The translations under genes were made by a program, and so were the position numbers. A stretch of 64,000 nt of DNA, from positions 310,001 through 374,000 of the forward strand of contig NZ_JBDPLH010000003.1 in assembly GCF_040187885.1 (NCBI RefSeq). The letters run 5' to 3'. Of this stretch, positions 30,860 to 40,397 are shown in pieces. This stretch comes from Roseateles_E cavernae (GTDB lineage Bacteria; Pseudomonadota; Gammaproteobacteria; Burkholderiales; Burkholderiaceae_C). The number at the start of each line of letters is the position of its first letter. Position 1 is the stretch's first letter. The notes beneath the pieces were generated by a model that was not told where the DNA came from, ran no database searches, and was given only the letters and a program-made list of their open reading frames with translations.

Positions 30860-32362
30860 ATGCCCATCACCCGACTCAAATCCCCCGAGGCCGCGGCCCG
30901 CTGGCTGCGCGAGTGGACCACCGGTCAGCTGCGCAGCGACAGCCGGCTGGTGGCGCCCGGCGATGCCTTCATCGCCTGGCCCGGCTATGCGCAGGACGGC
31001 CGCGCCCATGTGCGTGCGGCGCTGGCCGCCGGCGCGGCGACCTGCCTGGTCGAGGCCGAGGGTGTCGAGGCCTTTGATTTCAATGACGCCCGCGTCGCCG
31101 CGCTGCCGGGGCTGAAGGCCTGCACCGGCCGTATCGCGGCCGAGTACTTCGAGCATCCCAGCGAGGCCGGCCTGCAGGTGATCGCCAGCACCGGCACCAA
31201 TGGCAAGACCTCGACCGCCTGGTGGGTGGCCCAGATCCTGGGCGCCCTGGGCCGGCGCTGCGGCGTGGTCGGCACCTTGGGTATCGGCGAGCCGCCGCTG
31301 GGCGCAGCACCGGGCCATATCGTCAACACCGGATTGACAACGCCGGACCCGGTGCAGCTGCAGGCAGGATTTCGCCGCATGCTGGATGCCGGCTTTGCGG
31401 CCTGCGCGATCGAGGCCTCGTCGATCGGGCTCAATGAGCAGCGTCTGGCCGGCACGCGCATCGCGGTGGCGCTGTTCACCAATTTCACCCAGGACCATCT
31501 GGACTACCACGGCTCGATGGCCGCCTATTGGGAAGCCAAGCGGGCGCTGTTCGACTGGCCGGGTCTGCGCGCCGCCGTGCTCAATCTGGACGACCCCAAG
31601 GGCGGCGAGCTGGCCGCTGCGCTCACCAACAAGCTCGATGTCTGGACCTATGCGGTCAATGGCCCGGCGCGCCTGTCGGCCCATGGTCTGCATTACCGCG
31701 ATGGCGGCCTGGCCTTCGAGCTGCATGAAGGCCCGCAGGTGCTGACGGTGCAGACCGGCCTGATCGGCGACTACAACGTGGCCAATCTGCTCGCCGTGAT
31801 CGCCAGCCTGCGGGCGCTGGGCCTGGATCTGGCCGATATCGTCGGCGCCGTGCCCCAGATCAGCCCGGTGCCGGGCCGCATGCAGCGGGTCGGCGACGGA
31901 CTGGGCCGGCCGCAGGCGGTGGTCGACTATGCCCACACGCCCGATGCGCTGGACAAGGCGCTGTCGGCGCTGCGCCCGCTGGCGGCGGCCCGCGGCGGCC
32001 GGCTCGTCGCGGTGTTCGGCTGCGGTGGTAACCGCGATCCCGGCAAGCGCCCCTTGATGGGGGCGATCGCCGGCCGCCTGGCCGATGCGGTCGTGCTGAC
32101 CAGCGACAACCCGCGCAAGGAGCCGCCGGCACAGATCCTGGCCCAGATTGCCGAGGGCTTGAGCGGCGTGGCACACCAGGTCGTCGAGGACCGGCGCGCG
32201 GCCATTGCGGCGGCGATTGGCCAAGCCGATGCGCGCGATGTCGTGCTGATCGCCGGCAAGGGCCATGAGGACTACCAGGAGATCGCCGGTGCGCGCCAGC
32301 CCTTCTCCGATGTGGCCGAGGCGCAGCAAGCGCAGGCCCGCTGGACCGGAGAACAGCCATGA
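30860..32362 (+). CDS. murE: UDP-MurNAc-L-Ala-D-Glu:meso-diaminopimelate ligase
   Basis: 500 residues from the ATG at 30860; a TTG two codons earlier, overlapping the ftsI stop, is the alternative. The ATP loop is STGTNGKTSTAWW. DNPRKEPP carries the DNPR signature that selects meso-diaminopimelate rather than lysine. YAHTPDAL and GKGHEDYQ are also MurE signatures. It adds the third residue of the stem peptide. The end overlaps murF by 4 nt. Confidence 0.96.
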   Translation: MPITRLKSPEAAARWLREWTTGQLRSDSRLVAPGDAFIAWPGYAQDGRAHVRAALAAGAATCLVEAEGVEAFDFNDARVAALPGLKACTGRIAAEYFEHPSEAGLQVIASTGTNGKTSTAWWVAQILGALGRRCGVVGTLGIGEPPLGAAPGHIVNTGLTTPDPVQLQAGFRRMLDAGFAACAIEASSIGLNEQRLAGTRIAVALFTNFTQDHLDYHGSMAAYWEAKRALFDWPGLRAAVLNLDDPKGGELAAALTNKLDVWTYAVNGPARLSAHGLHYRDGGLAFELHEGPQVLTVQTGLIGDYNVANLLAVIASLRALGLDLADIVGAVPQISPVPGRMQRVGDGLGRPQAVVDYAHTPDALDKALSALRPLAAARGGRLVAVFGCGGNRDPGKRPLMGAIAGRLADAVVLTSDNPRKEPPAQILAQIAEGLSGVAHQVVEDRRAAIAAAIGQADARDVVLIAGKGHEDYQEIAGARQPFSDVAEAQQAQARWTGEQP

Positions 32363-33798
32363 GCGCAGCCCTGATGACATTGGCCCAGGCCCACCATCTG
32401 CTGCAGGCGGCGCTGCCGCAGGCGCGGCTGATCGGCGACGGCCAGATCGAGATCGCCCGCGTGCACAGCGACACCCGCACGCTGCGCGCCGGTGATCTGT
32501 TCGTCGCGCTGCGCGGCGAGCGCTTCGATGCGCACGATTTCCTGCCGCAGGCCGCGGCCAGCGGCGCGGTGGCGGTGATCGCCGAGCGCGGCGTGGCCGA
32601 GGCCTGCCTGTCCGGCATCGAGGTACCCGATGCCAAGCAGGCGCTGGGCCTGCTGGCCACCGCCTGGCGCGGCCACTGCCATCTGCCGCTGATCGCGGTG
32701 ACCGGCAGCAATGGCAAGACCACGGTGACGCAGATGGTCGCCAGCATCCTGCGGGCCTGGCTGGGCCCGGCCTCGCTGGCCACCGAGGGCAATTACAACA
32801 ACGATATCGGCGTGCCGCTGACGCTTTTGCGGCTGCGCCAGGACGATGCCGTCTGGCACCGCGCCGCCGTGGTCGAGCTGGGCATGAACCACCCCGGCGA
32901 GATCGCTCCGCTGGCGGCGATGGCCCGGCCGACGGTGGCCCTGGTGACCAATGCGCAGCGCGAGCACCAGGAGTTTCTGCAGACGGTCGAGGCGGCCGCG
33001 CGCGAGAACGGCGCGGCGATCGAGGCCCTGGGCGCGGCCGGCGTTGCGGTGTTTCCGGCCGAGGATGCCTGCGCGCCGATCTGGCATGCGCTGGCCGGCC
33101 AGCGCGCGGTGCTCAGCTTCGCGTTGCAAGGGCAGGCCGATGTGACGGGCCGTGCCTCCTGGATACAGGGCAGCGAGACGCAGGGCGCCGGCCACTGGGC
33201 GCTGGAGCTGCACACGCCGGCCGGTGATGCGCCGGTGGCGCTGCGCGTGGCCGGTCTGCACAACGTCCGCAATGCCTTGGCCGCCGCCGCCGCCGCGCTG
33301 GCCGCTGGCGCGCCGCTGGCCGCCATCGTCCGCGGCCTCGAGAGTTTCGAGCCGGTCAAGGGCCGCTCGCAGCTGAAGAGCCTGAGCCGCCAGGGTCAGC
33401 GCGTCACGCTGATCGACGACAGCTACAACGCCAATCCCGACAGCGTGCGCGCCGCCATCGATGTGCTGGCCGATCTGCCGGGCGCGTCCTGGCTGATCCT
33501 CGGCGATATGGGCGAGGTCGGCAGCCAGGGGCCGGAGTTCCATCGCGAGGTCGGCGCCTATGCGGCCGAGCGCGGCGTGGCCGCCTTCTGGGCAGCCGGC
33601 AGCGCCTGTGCCGACGCGGGCGGCGCCTATGGCGGCGGCGCCCGCCATTTCGACACGACCGAGGCGCTGATCGCGGCGCTGGCCGAAGCGCCGCGGGTCA
33701 AGAACATTCTCGTCAAGGGTTCACGTTTCATGCAGATGGAAAGAGTCGTCGCCGCCTTGCTGGCACAGGATCAGGAGGGCGCGAACCATGCTGCTTAG
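32359..33798 (+). CDS. murF: UDP-MurNAc-tripeptide:D-Ala-D-Ala ligase
   Basis: 479 residues. The ATP loop is VTGSNGKTTVTQM. EGNYNNDIGVPLTLL and ELGMNHPGEIAPL are typical MurF blocks, and DDSYNANPDSVRAAID is the C-terminal-domain signature. It completes the UDP-MurNAc-pentapeptide. The N-terminal RVHSDTRTLRAGDLFVAL binds the UDP part. It overlaps murE by 4 nt and mraY by 11 nt. Confidence 0.96.
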   Translation: MSAALMTLAQAHHLLQAALPQARLIGDGQIEIARVHSDTRTLRAGDLFVALRGERFDAHDFLPQAAASGAVAVIAERGVAEACLSGIEVPDAKQALGLLATAWRGHCHLPLIAVTGSNGKTTVTQMVASILRAWLGPASLATEGNYNNDIGVPLTLLRLRQDDAVWHRAAVVELGMNHPGEIAPLAAMARPTVALVTNAQREHQEFLQTVEAAARENGAAIEALGAAGVAVFPAEDACAPIWHALAGQRAVLSFALQGQADVTGRASWIQGSETQGAGHWALELHTPAGDAPVALRVAGLHNVRNALAAAAAALAAGAPLAAIVRGLESFEPVKGRSQLKSLSRQGQRVTLIDDSYNANPDSVRAAIDVLADLPGASWLILGDMGEVGSQGPEFHREVGAYAAERGVAAFWAAGSACADAGGAYGGGARHFDTTEALIAALAEAPRVKNILVKGSRFMQMERVVAALLAQDQEGANHAA

Positions 33799-34966
33799 TC
33801 TGGCCCTATGGCTGCAGGGCCTGTACCCGGACCTGGGTTTCCTGCGCGTGTTCCAGTACCTGACCTTCCGCGCGGTGATGGCGGCGATGACGGCCTTGCT
33901 GATCGGCCTGGCCTTCGGCCCCTGGGTGATACGCCGGCTGACCGAGATGAAGATCGGCCAGCCGATCCGCGAGTACGGCGTGCAGCAGCACCTGGTCAAG
34001 AGCGGCACACCGACCATGGGCGGCGTGCTGATACTGATAGGCATCGGTGTCTCGACCCTGTTGTGGTTCGACTGGAGCAACCGTTTCGTCTGGGTCGTGA
34101 TGCTGGTGACCATGGGCTTTGGCGCGGTGGGCTGGGTCGACGACTGGCGCAAGGTGGTCGACAAAAACCCCGAGGGCATGCGCAGCCGTGAGAAGTTCTT
34201 CTGGCAGTCGCTGATCGGCCTGGTGGCGGCCCTCTACCTGGCCTTCAGCGTCTCCGAGACCTCGATCCTGGGCGTGATCGAGCTGTTCGCCCGCTGGGTG
34301 CAAAGCGGCTTCTCGACCGAGCTGCCGCCCAAGGCCGATCTGATCGTGCCCTTCTTCAAGACGGTCAGCTACCCGCTGGGCGTGTTCGGCTTCATCGGTC
34401 TGTCCTACTTTGTCATCGTCGGCACCAGCAATGCGGTGAACTTCACCGATGGCCTGGACGGCCTGGCCATCATGCCGGTGGTGCTGGTGGGCTCGGCACT
34501 GGGCCTGTTCGCCTACCTGACCGGCTCGACCATCTACTCGAAGTACCTGCTGCTGCCCTATATCCCGGGCGCCGGCGAGCTCCTGATCTTCTGCGCCGCG
34601 ATGGCGGGGGCGGGTCTTGCCTTCCTGTGGTTCAACACCCACCCGGCCCAGGTCTTCATGGGCGATGTCGGCGCGCTGTCGCTGGGCGGCGCGCTGGGCA
34701 CGCTGGCCGTGATCACGCGCCAGGAAATCGTGCTGGGCATCATGGGCGGCGTGTTCGTCGCCGAGGTGCTGTCGGTGATGCTGCAGGTCAGCTGGTTCAA
34801 GTACACGAAGAAGAAATTCGGCACCGGCCGGCGCATCTTCAAGATGGCGCCGCTGCACCACCATTTCGAGAAGTCGGGCTGGAAGGAGACCCAGGTGGTC
34901 GTGCGCTTCTGGATCATCACGATGCTGCTGTGCCTGATCGGCCTGGCCAGCCTGAAACTGCGGTGA
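33788..34966 (+). CDS. mraY: Phospho-MurNAc-pentapeptide translocase (lipid I synthase)
   Basis: 392 residues, polytopic with about ten transmembrane helices. Conserved cytoplasmic-face motifs are GTPTMGG, VDDWRK with the acidic pair, NFTDGLDGLA with the Mg-binding Asp, FMGDVGALSLGG, and the His-rich MAPLHHHFE. It transfers phospho-MurNAc-pentapeptide to undecaprenyl phosphate. It is slightly longer than E. coli MraY (360), mostly in the loop around residues 140-200. Confidence 0.96.
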   Translation: MLLSLALWLQGLYPDLGFLRVFQYLTFRAVMAAMTALLIGLAFGPWVIRRLTEMKIGQPIREYGVQQHLVKSGTPTMGGVLILIGIGVSTLLWFDWSNRFVWVVMLVTMGFGAVGWVDDWRKVVDKNPEGMRSREKFFWQSLIGLVAALYLAFSVSETSILGVIELFARWVQSGFSTELPPKADLIVPFFKTVSYPLGVFGFIGLSYFVIVGTSNAVNFTDGLDGLAIMPVVLVGSALGLFAYLTGSTIYSKYLLLPYIPGAGELLIFCAAMAGAGLAFLWFNTHPAQVFMGDVGALSLGGALGTLAVITRQEIVLGIMGGVFVAEVLSVMLQVSWFKYTKKKFGTGRRIFKMAPLHHHFEKSGWKETQVVVRFWIITMLLCLIGLASLKLR

Positions 34967-34973
34967 TCTCGGC

Positions 34974-36695
34974 ATGAAACATCTTCAAGGACTCAAGGTG
35001 CTGGTGTTGGGGCTGGGGGACTCCGGCCTGGCGATGGCTGCCTGGGTCCGGCGCTGTGGCGGCGACGCGCGGGTCTGGGATTCGCGCGAGGCCCCGCCGC
35101 AGCTGGCGGCGCTGCGCGAGCAGCTGCCCGAGATCGAGTTCATCCATGGCGAGCTGCCCGAGTCCGCGCTGAGCGGCGTGCAGCTCGTGCTGAAGAGCCC
35201 GGGCCTGTCGCCGCTGGATGCGCGGCTGTTGCCGCTGCTGACTCTGGCGCAGGGCACCGGCGTGCCGGTGCAGGGCGAGCTGGACCTGTTTGCCCGCGCG
35301 CTGGCCGACCTGAAGGCCGAGCGCCGCTACGAGCCGGCCGTGCTGGCCATCACCGGCACCAATGGCAAGACCACGACCACCAGCATGTGCGCGCAGCTGG
35401 TCGAGCGCTGCGGCCGTCGTGTCGTGATGGCCGGCAATATCGGCCCCAGCATGCTGACCACCCTGGGCGCGGCGCTGGATCTGGAGCCGGCCGCCGAGCC
35501 CGTGCTGCCGCCCGGGACGGTTGCTGATGACAGCTCGGATGCACCGGACGCACTTGAAGCACCGGTGGCGGCCGAACAGACGGTGCTGGAGAGCATCGAT
35601 GCGATGCTCGATGAGGCCCCGCTGCCGATCAAGCCGCCGCCGCCCAAGCCGGCCGTCTTTGCGCATCTGCCCGAGGTCTGGGTGCTGGAGCTGTCCAGCT
35701 TCCAGCTCGACACCGTGCAGGGCTTCGAGCCCACCGCCGCGACGGTGCTGAACCTGACCCAGGACCATCTGGACTGGCATGGCGATATGGCCGCCTACGG
35801 TCGCGCCAAGGCCCGCATCTTCGGCACCGAGATCGACAGCCCGACGGTGATGGTGATCAACCGCGACGATGCGCTGGTCGAGGCCATGGTGCCGGCGCCG
35901 GTCAGGGTTCAGCAGGGACGTGGCCGGCCGGCCAAGCTGGTCGCGCGCAAGGTGGTGCGCTTCGGTCTTGACGCGCCGCGCCATCCGGGCGATTTCGGCC
36001 TGGTGCAGGAGGCCGGCATGAGCTGGCTGGTGCGCGCCCGCGAAGCCGACGAGACGATCAAGAAGAAAAAGGGCGAGGACGAAGAGGAGCTGCTGATCCA
36101 GCGCCTGATGCCGGCCGATGCGCTGCGCGTGCGCGGCCGCCACAACGCCGCCAATGCGCTGGCCGCGCTCGCCCTGGCCAGCGCGGCCGGTTGCCCGCTG
36201 GCGCCCATGCTGCATGGGCTGCGCGAGTACCGCGGCGAGCCGCACCGGGTCCAGCATGTCGGCGCGATCAAGGGTGTGGACTTCTATGACGATTCCAAGG
36301 GCACCAATGTCGGCGCCACCGTCGCGGCCATCACCGGCCTCGGCGCGGACCGTGCGCCGGCCCAACTGCTCGTGATCCTCGGCGGCGATGGCAAGGGCCA
36401 GGACTTCGGCCCGCTGCGCGAGCCGGTGGCCCGCCACGCGCGCGCCGTGGCCCTGATCGGCCGCGACGGCCCGCAGATCGCAGCCGCGCTGGAGCACAGC
36501 GGCGTGACCATGCAGGCGCATGAGACGCTGGAGGCCGCCACCGCCTGGTGCCTGGCCCAGGCCCGCAGTGGCGACAGCGTGCTCCTGAGCCCGGCCTGCG
36601 CCAGCCTCGATATGTTCCGCAACTATGGTCACCGCGCCGAGGTCTTTGTCGCCGCGGTACAGGCCCTGGCCCAGGATGAGGGGCTGTCGCTATGA
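34974..36695 (+). CDS. murD: UDP-MurNAc-L-alanine:D-glutamate ligase with large insertions
   Basis: 573 residues, against about 440 for E. coli MurD. The core is intact: LGLGDSGLA, the ATP loop ITGTNGKTTTT (about residues 126-136), GNIGPS, LELSSFQLDT, LTQDHLDWHG, GRHNAANALAA, YDDSKGTN and LSPACASLDMF. The extra length lies in an acidic, Pro-rich insert of about 55-60 residues (about 168-232) between GNIGPS and the ELSSFQ block, a basic insert (about 304-323), and a charged insert with KKKKGEDEEE (about 358-378). The inserts fall between conserved motifs and look solvent-exposed. It is followed by ftsW with a 4-nt overlap. Confidence 0.94.
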   Translation: MKHLQGLKVLVLGLGDSGLAMAAWVRRCGGDARVWDSREAPPQLAALREQLPEIEFIHGELPESALSGVQLVLKSPGLSPLDARLLPLLTLAQGTGVPVQGELDLFARALADLKAERRYEPAVLAITGTNGKTTTTSMCAQLVERCGRRVVMAGNIGPSMLTTLGAALDLEPAAEPVLPPGTVADDSSDAPDALEAPVAAEQTVLESIDAMLDEAPLPIKPPPPKPAVFAHLPEVWVLELSSFQLDTVQGFEPTAATVLNLTQDHLDWHGDMAAYGRAKARIFGTEIDSPTVMVINRDDALVEAMVPAPVRVQQGRGRPAKLVARKVVRFGLDAPRHPGDFGLVQEAGMSWLVRAREADETIKKKKGEDEEELLIQRLMPADALRVRGRHNAANALAALALASAAGCPLAPMLHGLREYRGEPHRVQHVGAIKGVDFYDDSKGTNVGATVAAITGLGADRAPAQLLVILGGDGKGQDFGPLREPVARHARAVALIGRDGPQIAAALEHSGVTMQAHETLEAATAWCLAQARSGDSVLLSPACASLDMFRNYGHRAEVFVAAVQALAQDEGLSL

Positions 36696-37951
36696 ACGCC
36701 GTGCTGCAGAACTGGCGCGAACGCCTGCTGGGCCTGATCCGGCGCGATAACGGCAGCAAGGGCGGCGAGGTGCCGGTGCGCGATTGGGTCAGCGTGTCCT
36801 CGGGCCAGCCGACCAAGCTGGCCGGCTTCGATACGACCCTGGCCTGGGTCGTGGTGTGCCTGCTGGCGCTGGGCCTGCTGATGGTGTACTCGGCCTCGAT
36901 CGCGCTGCCCGACAACCCCAAGTTCAGCCGCTATCTGCCGACCCACTTCCTGGTGCGCCATGTGGTGGCGATCACGCTGGGCCTGCTGGCGGCCCTGGTG
37001 GTGGTGCAGGTGCCGGTGGCCAGCTGGGAGCGCGCCGCGCCCTGGCTGTTCGTCGCGGCCCTGGTGCTGCTGATTGCGGTGCTGATCCCGGGCGTCGGCA
37101 AGGGCGTCAACGGCGCACGCCGCTGGCTGCCGCTGGGGCTGATGAACTTCCAGCCTTCCGAGCTGGGCAAGCTGGCGATGGCCATGTATGCGGCCAGCTA
37201 TATGGTGCGCAAGATGGATGTGAAGGAGAACTTCTTCCGCGCCGTCTGGCCCATGGTGGTGGCGCTGGGCGTGGTCGGCGTGCTGCTGCTGGCCGAGCCG
37301 GACATGGGTGCCTTCATGGTGATCGCCGCGATCGCGATGGGCATCCTGTTCCTGGGCGGCGTCAATGGCCGCATGTTCTTCCTGATCGTCGCGGTGCTGG
37401 TCGGTGCCTTTGTGCTGATGATCACCTTCAGCGAGTTCCGCCGCGAGCGCATCTTTGCCTATCTCGATCCCTGGAACGAGAAGTACGCCCAGGGCAAGGC
37501 CTATCAGCTGACCCATTCACTGATCGCCTTCGGCCGCGGCGAGCTGTTCGGCCAGGGCCTGGGCTCCAGCGTCGAGAAGCTGCACTACCTGCCCGAGGCC
37601 CATACCGACTTCCTGCTGGCTGTGATCGGCGAGGAGCTGGGCCTGGCCGGCGTGATCGTCGTGATCACCGCCTTCTTCTGGATGTCGCGCCGGCTCTTTC
37701 ACATCGGCCGCCAGGCGATCGCGCTGGACCGCGTGTTCGCCGGCCTCTATGCCCAGGGCATAGGCATCTGGATGGGCGGCCAGGCCTTCATCAATATGGG
37801 CGTGAACCTCGGCGCCTTGCCGACCAAGGGCCTGACCTTGCCGCTGATGAGCTTCGGCGGCTCGGCGATCCTGATGAACTGCGTGGCCCTGGCCATCGTC
37901 CTGAGAATCGATCTAGAGAATCGTCAGCTGATGCGTGGAGGCCGCGCATGA
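36692..37951 (+). CDS. ftsW: Septal peptidoglycan polymerase FtsW (SEDS family)
   Basis: 419 residues with about ten transmembrane helices after an N-terminal cytoplasmic tail of about 45 residues. SEDS signatures: GVNGARRWL with the catalytic-region loop, FQPSELGKLA, AEPDMGAFMV, EAHTDFLLAVIGEELG and PLMSFGGSAIL. It polymerises glycan from lipid II at the septum together with FtsI. Overlaps of 4 nt on both sides couple it to murD and murG. Confidence 0.96.
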   Translation: MNAVLQNWRERLLGLIRRDNGSKGGEVPVRDWVSVSSGQPTKLAGFDTTLAWVVVCLLALGLLMVYSASIALPDNPKFSRYLPTHFLVRHVVAITLGLLAALVVVQVPVASWERAAPWLFVAALVLLIAVLIPGVGKGVNGARRWLPLGLMNFQPSELGKLAMAMYAASYMVRKMDVKENFFRAVWPMVVALGVVGVLLLAEPDMGAFMVIAAIAMGILFLGGVNGRMFFLIVAVLVGAFVLMITFSEFRRERIFAYLDPWNEKYAQGKAYQLTHSLIAFGRGELFGQGLGSSVEKLHYLPEAHTDFLLAVIGEELGLAGVIVVITAFFWMSRRLFHIGRQAIALDRVFAGLYAQGIGIWMGGQAFINMGVNLGALPTKGLTLPLMSFGGSAILMNCVALAIVLRIDLENRQLMRGGRA

Positions 37952-39027
37952 GCACCAAGCACCTGGTCATCATGGCTGCCGGCACCGGTGGCCACATCAT
38001 CCCGGGCCTGGCCGTCGCCGACGAGATGGCGCGCCGCGGCTGGAGCGTCAGCTGGGTCGGCACCGAGAGCGGCATGGAAAACCAGCTGGTGCCGCCCACC
38101 GGCATCCCGCTGGACCGGCTGGCTTTCTCGGGTCTGCGCGGCAAGGGCCTGATGCACACGGTCAAGGGCCTGTTCAAGCTGGTCCAGGCCTTTGTGCAAT
38201 CGCGTCAGGTGTTTGTCACGCGCAGCGCCGATGCGGTGCTGGGCATGGGTGGCTATGTCTGCTTCCCGGGCGGGCTGATGGCCTGGCTGAGCGGCAAGCC
38301 GCTGATGCTGATCAATGCCGACGCGGCCATGCTGCTGAGCAACCAGAGCCTGAAGCCTTTTGCCCGCCGCATCGGCTTTGGCTTCGACGGCTCGGCCGCC
38401 GCATCGACACCCAAGGCCGTCGTCACCGGCAACCCGGTGCGCGCCGAGATCGAGGCCATCGCGCCGCCGGCCGAGCGCTTTGCCAGCCGCAGCGGGCGGC
38501 TGCGCGTGCTGGTGGTTGGTGGCTCGCTGGGCGCGCGCGCGATCAACGATTGCATCCCGAAGGCGCTGGCGCTGTGGCCCGAGGACCAGCGCCCCATCGT
38601 CACGCACCAGACCGGCCAGGCCAATTTCAGCACCGTGCAGGCGCTCTACCAGGCGGCCGGCGTCGACGCGACCCTGCTGCCCTTCATCGACGATATGGCG
38701 AGCCAGCTGGCCCAGACCGATCTGATCATCTGCCGCGCCGGCGCGGTGACGGTCAGCGAGCTGTGCGCGGCCGGCGTGCCGGCGCTGCTGGTGCCGCTGG
38801 TCGTGGCGACGACCTCGCACCAGCGCGACAACGCCCGCTTCATGGCCCAGCATGGCGCTGCCATCCATCTGCCGCAGGAAGAGCTGAACCCGCAGCAGCT
38901 GCATGCGCTGCTGCAGGGCATGGAGCGCGAGGCCCTGGTCGCGATGGCCGAGAAGGCGCGCTTGCTGGCGCGGCCGCGTGCGGCCAGCCGCGTGGCCGAT
39001 GAGATCGAACAGATGGTGGCGGCATGA
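37948..39027 (+). CDS. murG: UDP-GlcNAc:lipid I N-acetylglucosaminyltransferase
   Basis: 359 residues from the ATG at 37948, which overlaps the ftsW stop as ATGA. The start region reads MSTKHLVIMAAGTGGHIIPG, containing the GTGGH loop. GMGGYVCFPG and VVGGSLGARAIND are the second and third Gly-rich loops, and CRAGAVTVSELCAAG is the donor-binding block. It makes lipid II on the inner face of the membrane. Confidence 0.96.
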   Translation: MSTKHLVIMAAGTGGHIIPGLAVADEMARRGWSVSWVGTESGMENQLVPPTGIPLDRLAFSGLRGKGLMHTVKGLFKLVQAFVQSRQVFVTRSADAVLGMGGYVCFPGGLMAWLSGKPLMLINADAAMLLSNQSLKPFARRIGFGFDGSAAASTPKAVVTGNPVRAEIEAIAPPAERFASRSGRLRVLVVGGSLGARAINDCIPKALALWPEDQRPIVTHQTGQANFSTVQALYQAAGVDATLLPFIDDMASQLAQTDLIICRAGAVTVSELCAAGVPALLVPLVVATTSHQRDNARFMAQHGAAIHLPQEELNPQQLHALLQGMEREALVAMAEKARLLARPRAASRVADEIEQMVAA

Positions 39028-40397
39028 AGCACGCGTTGAAGCACATTCATTTCGTCGGCATCGGCGGTGCCGGCATGGGCGCGATCGCCGAGCTGCTGCA
39101 TCAGCTGGGCTACCGGGTCTCGGGCTCGGACCAGAGCGATGGCGCGATGCTGCAGCGCCTCGCCGCCATGGGCGTGCAGGTCCATATCGGCCACGCCGCC
39201 GCCCATATCGACGGCGCCCAGGCCCTGGTGACCTCGACCGCGGTCAAGGCCGACAACCCCGAGGTGATCGCCGCCCGCGCCGCCGGCGTGCCGGTGGTGC
39301 ACCGCGCGGTGATGCTGGCCGAACTGATGCGCCGCCAGCAGGGCATCGCGATCGCCGGCACCCATGGCAAGACCACGACCACCTCGCTGGTCACGGCGGT
39401 GCTGAGCGCCGCCGGTGTCGACCCCAGCTATGTGATCGGCGGCAAGCTGATGAGCGCCGGCGCCAACGCGCAGCTGGGTCGGGGCGACTACATCGTCGTC
39501 GAGGCCGACGAGAGCGATGCCTCCTTCCTGCATCTGCTGCCCACGCTGGCCGTCGTCACCAATATCGATGCCGACCATATGGACACCTATGGCCACGACT
39601 TCGCGAAGCTGAAGCTGGCCTTTGTCGAGTTCCTGCACCGCATGCCCTTCTATGGCGCGGCCGTGGTCTGCGGCGATGACGAGGGCGTGCGCTCGATACT
39701 GCCGATGCTGTCGCGTCCGGTAGTTCGCTACGGCTTCGGTGCCGACAATGCGGTGCGTGCGGTCGATGTGCAGGCGCTGGACGGCGGCCAGATGCGCTTC
39801 ACCGTGCAGCGCGAGGGCGCGCCCGATCTGCCGGTGATCCTGAACCTGGCCGGCCGCCACAATGTGCTGAACGCCTTGGCTGCGATTGCAGTGGCCACCG
39901 AGCTGGAGTTGCCCGACACGCCCATCGCCGCGGCGCTGGCGGCCTTCGGTGGCGTTGGCCGGCGCTTCGAGCGCTATGGCGAGCTGCGCGCCGCCGATGG
40001 CGGCCTGTTCACGCTGATTGACGACTACGGCCACCACCCGGTCGAGATGGCGGCGGTGCTGAGCGCGGCACGCGGCGCCTTCCCGGGCCGGCGCCTGGTG
40101 CTGGCGTTTCAACCCCATCGCTACACCCGCACGCGCGACTGCTTCGCCGACTTCGTACGCGTGATCGCGCAGGCCGATGCGGCCTTGCTGACCGAGGTCT
40201 ATGCGGCCGGCGAGGGCGTGATCGCCGGAGCCGATGGCGCGGTGCTGGCGGCCGCGGCCGGCGCTGACTTTGTGGCCGATGTGCGCGCGCTGCCGCAAGC
40301 CATCGCCCGGCAAAGCCGCGACGGCGATGTCGTGATCGTGATGGGCGCCGGCTCGATCGGCGCGGTGCCGGCGCAAACCGTGGAACTGCTGAAATGA
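39024..40397 (+). CDS. murC: UDP-MurNAc:L-alanine ligase
   Basis: 457 residues. The N-terminal Rossmann loop is FVGIGGAGMGAIAE, the ATP loop is GTHGKTTTTSLV, ADESDASFLHL and TNIDADHMDTYG are the central motifs, and DDYGHHPVEM and FQPHRYTRT lie in the C-terminal domain. It catalyses the first amino-acid addition to UDP-MurNAc. The 4-nt overlaps with murG and ddl suggest coupling. Confidence 0.97.
   Translation: MKHALKHIHFVGIGGAGMGAIAELLHQLGYRVSGSDQSDGAMLQRLAAMGVQVHIGHAAAHIDGAQALVTSTAVKADNPEVIAARAAGVPVVHRAVMLAELMRRQQGIAIAGTHGKTTTTSLVTAVLSAAGVDPSYVIGGKLMSAGANAQLGRGDYIVVEADESDASFLHLLPTLAVVTNIDADHMDTYGHDFAKLKLAFVEFLHRMPFYGAAVVCGDDEGVRSILPMLSRPVVRYGFGADNAVRAVDVQALDGGQMRFTVQREGAPDLPVILNLAGRHNVLNALAAIAVATELELPDTPIAAALAAFGGVGRRFERYGELRAADGGLFTLIDDYGHHPVEMAAVLSAARGAFPGRRLVLAFQPHRYTRTRDCFADFVRVIAQADAALLTEVYAAGEGVIAGADGAVLAAAAGADFVADVRALPQAIARQSRDGDVVIVMGAGSIGAVPAQTVELLK

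Noticed and set aside
36784..37947. Open frame upstream of and in frame with murG, overlapping ftsW
   Set aside because: It is an alternate-frame shadow of ftsW. The murG start at 37948 has the family N-terminus and an ATGA overlap with ftsW.
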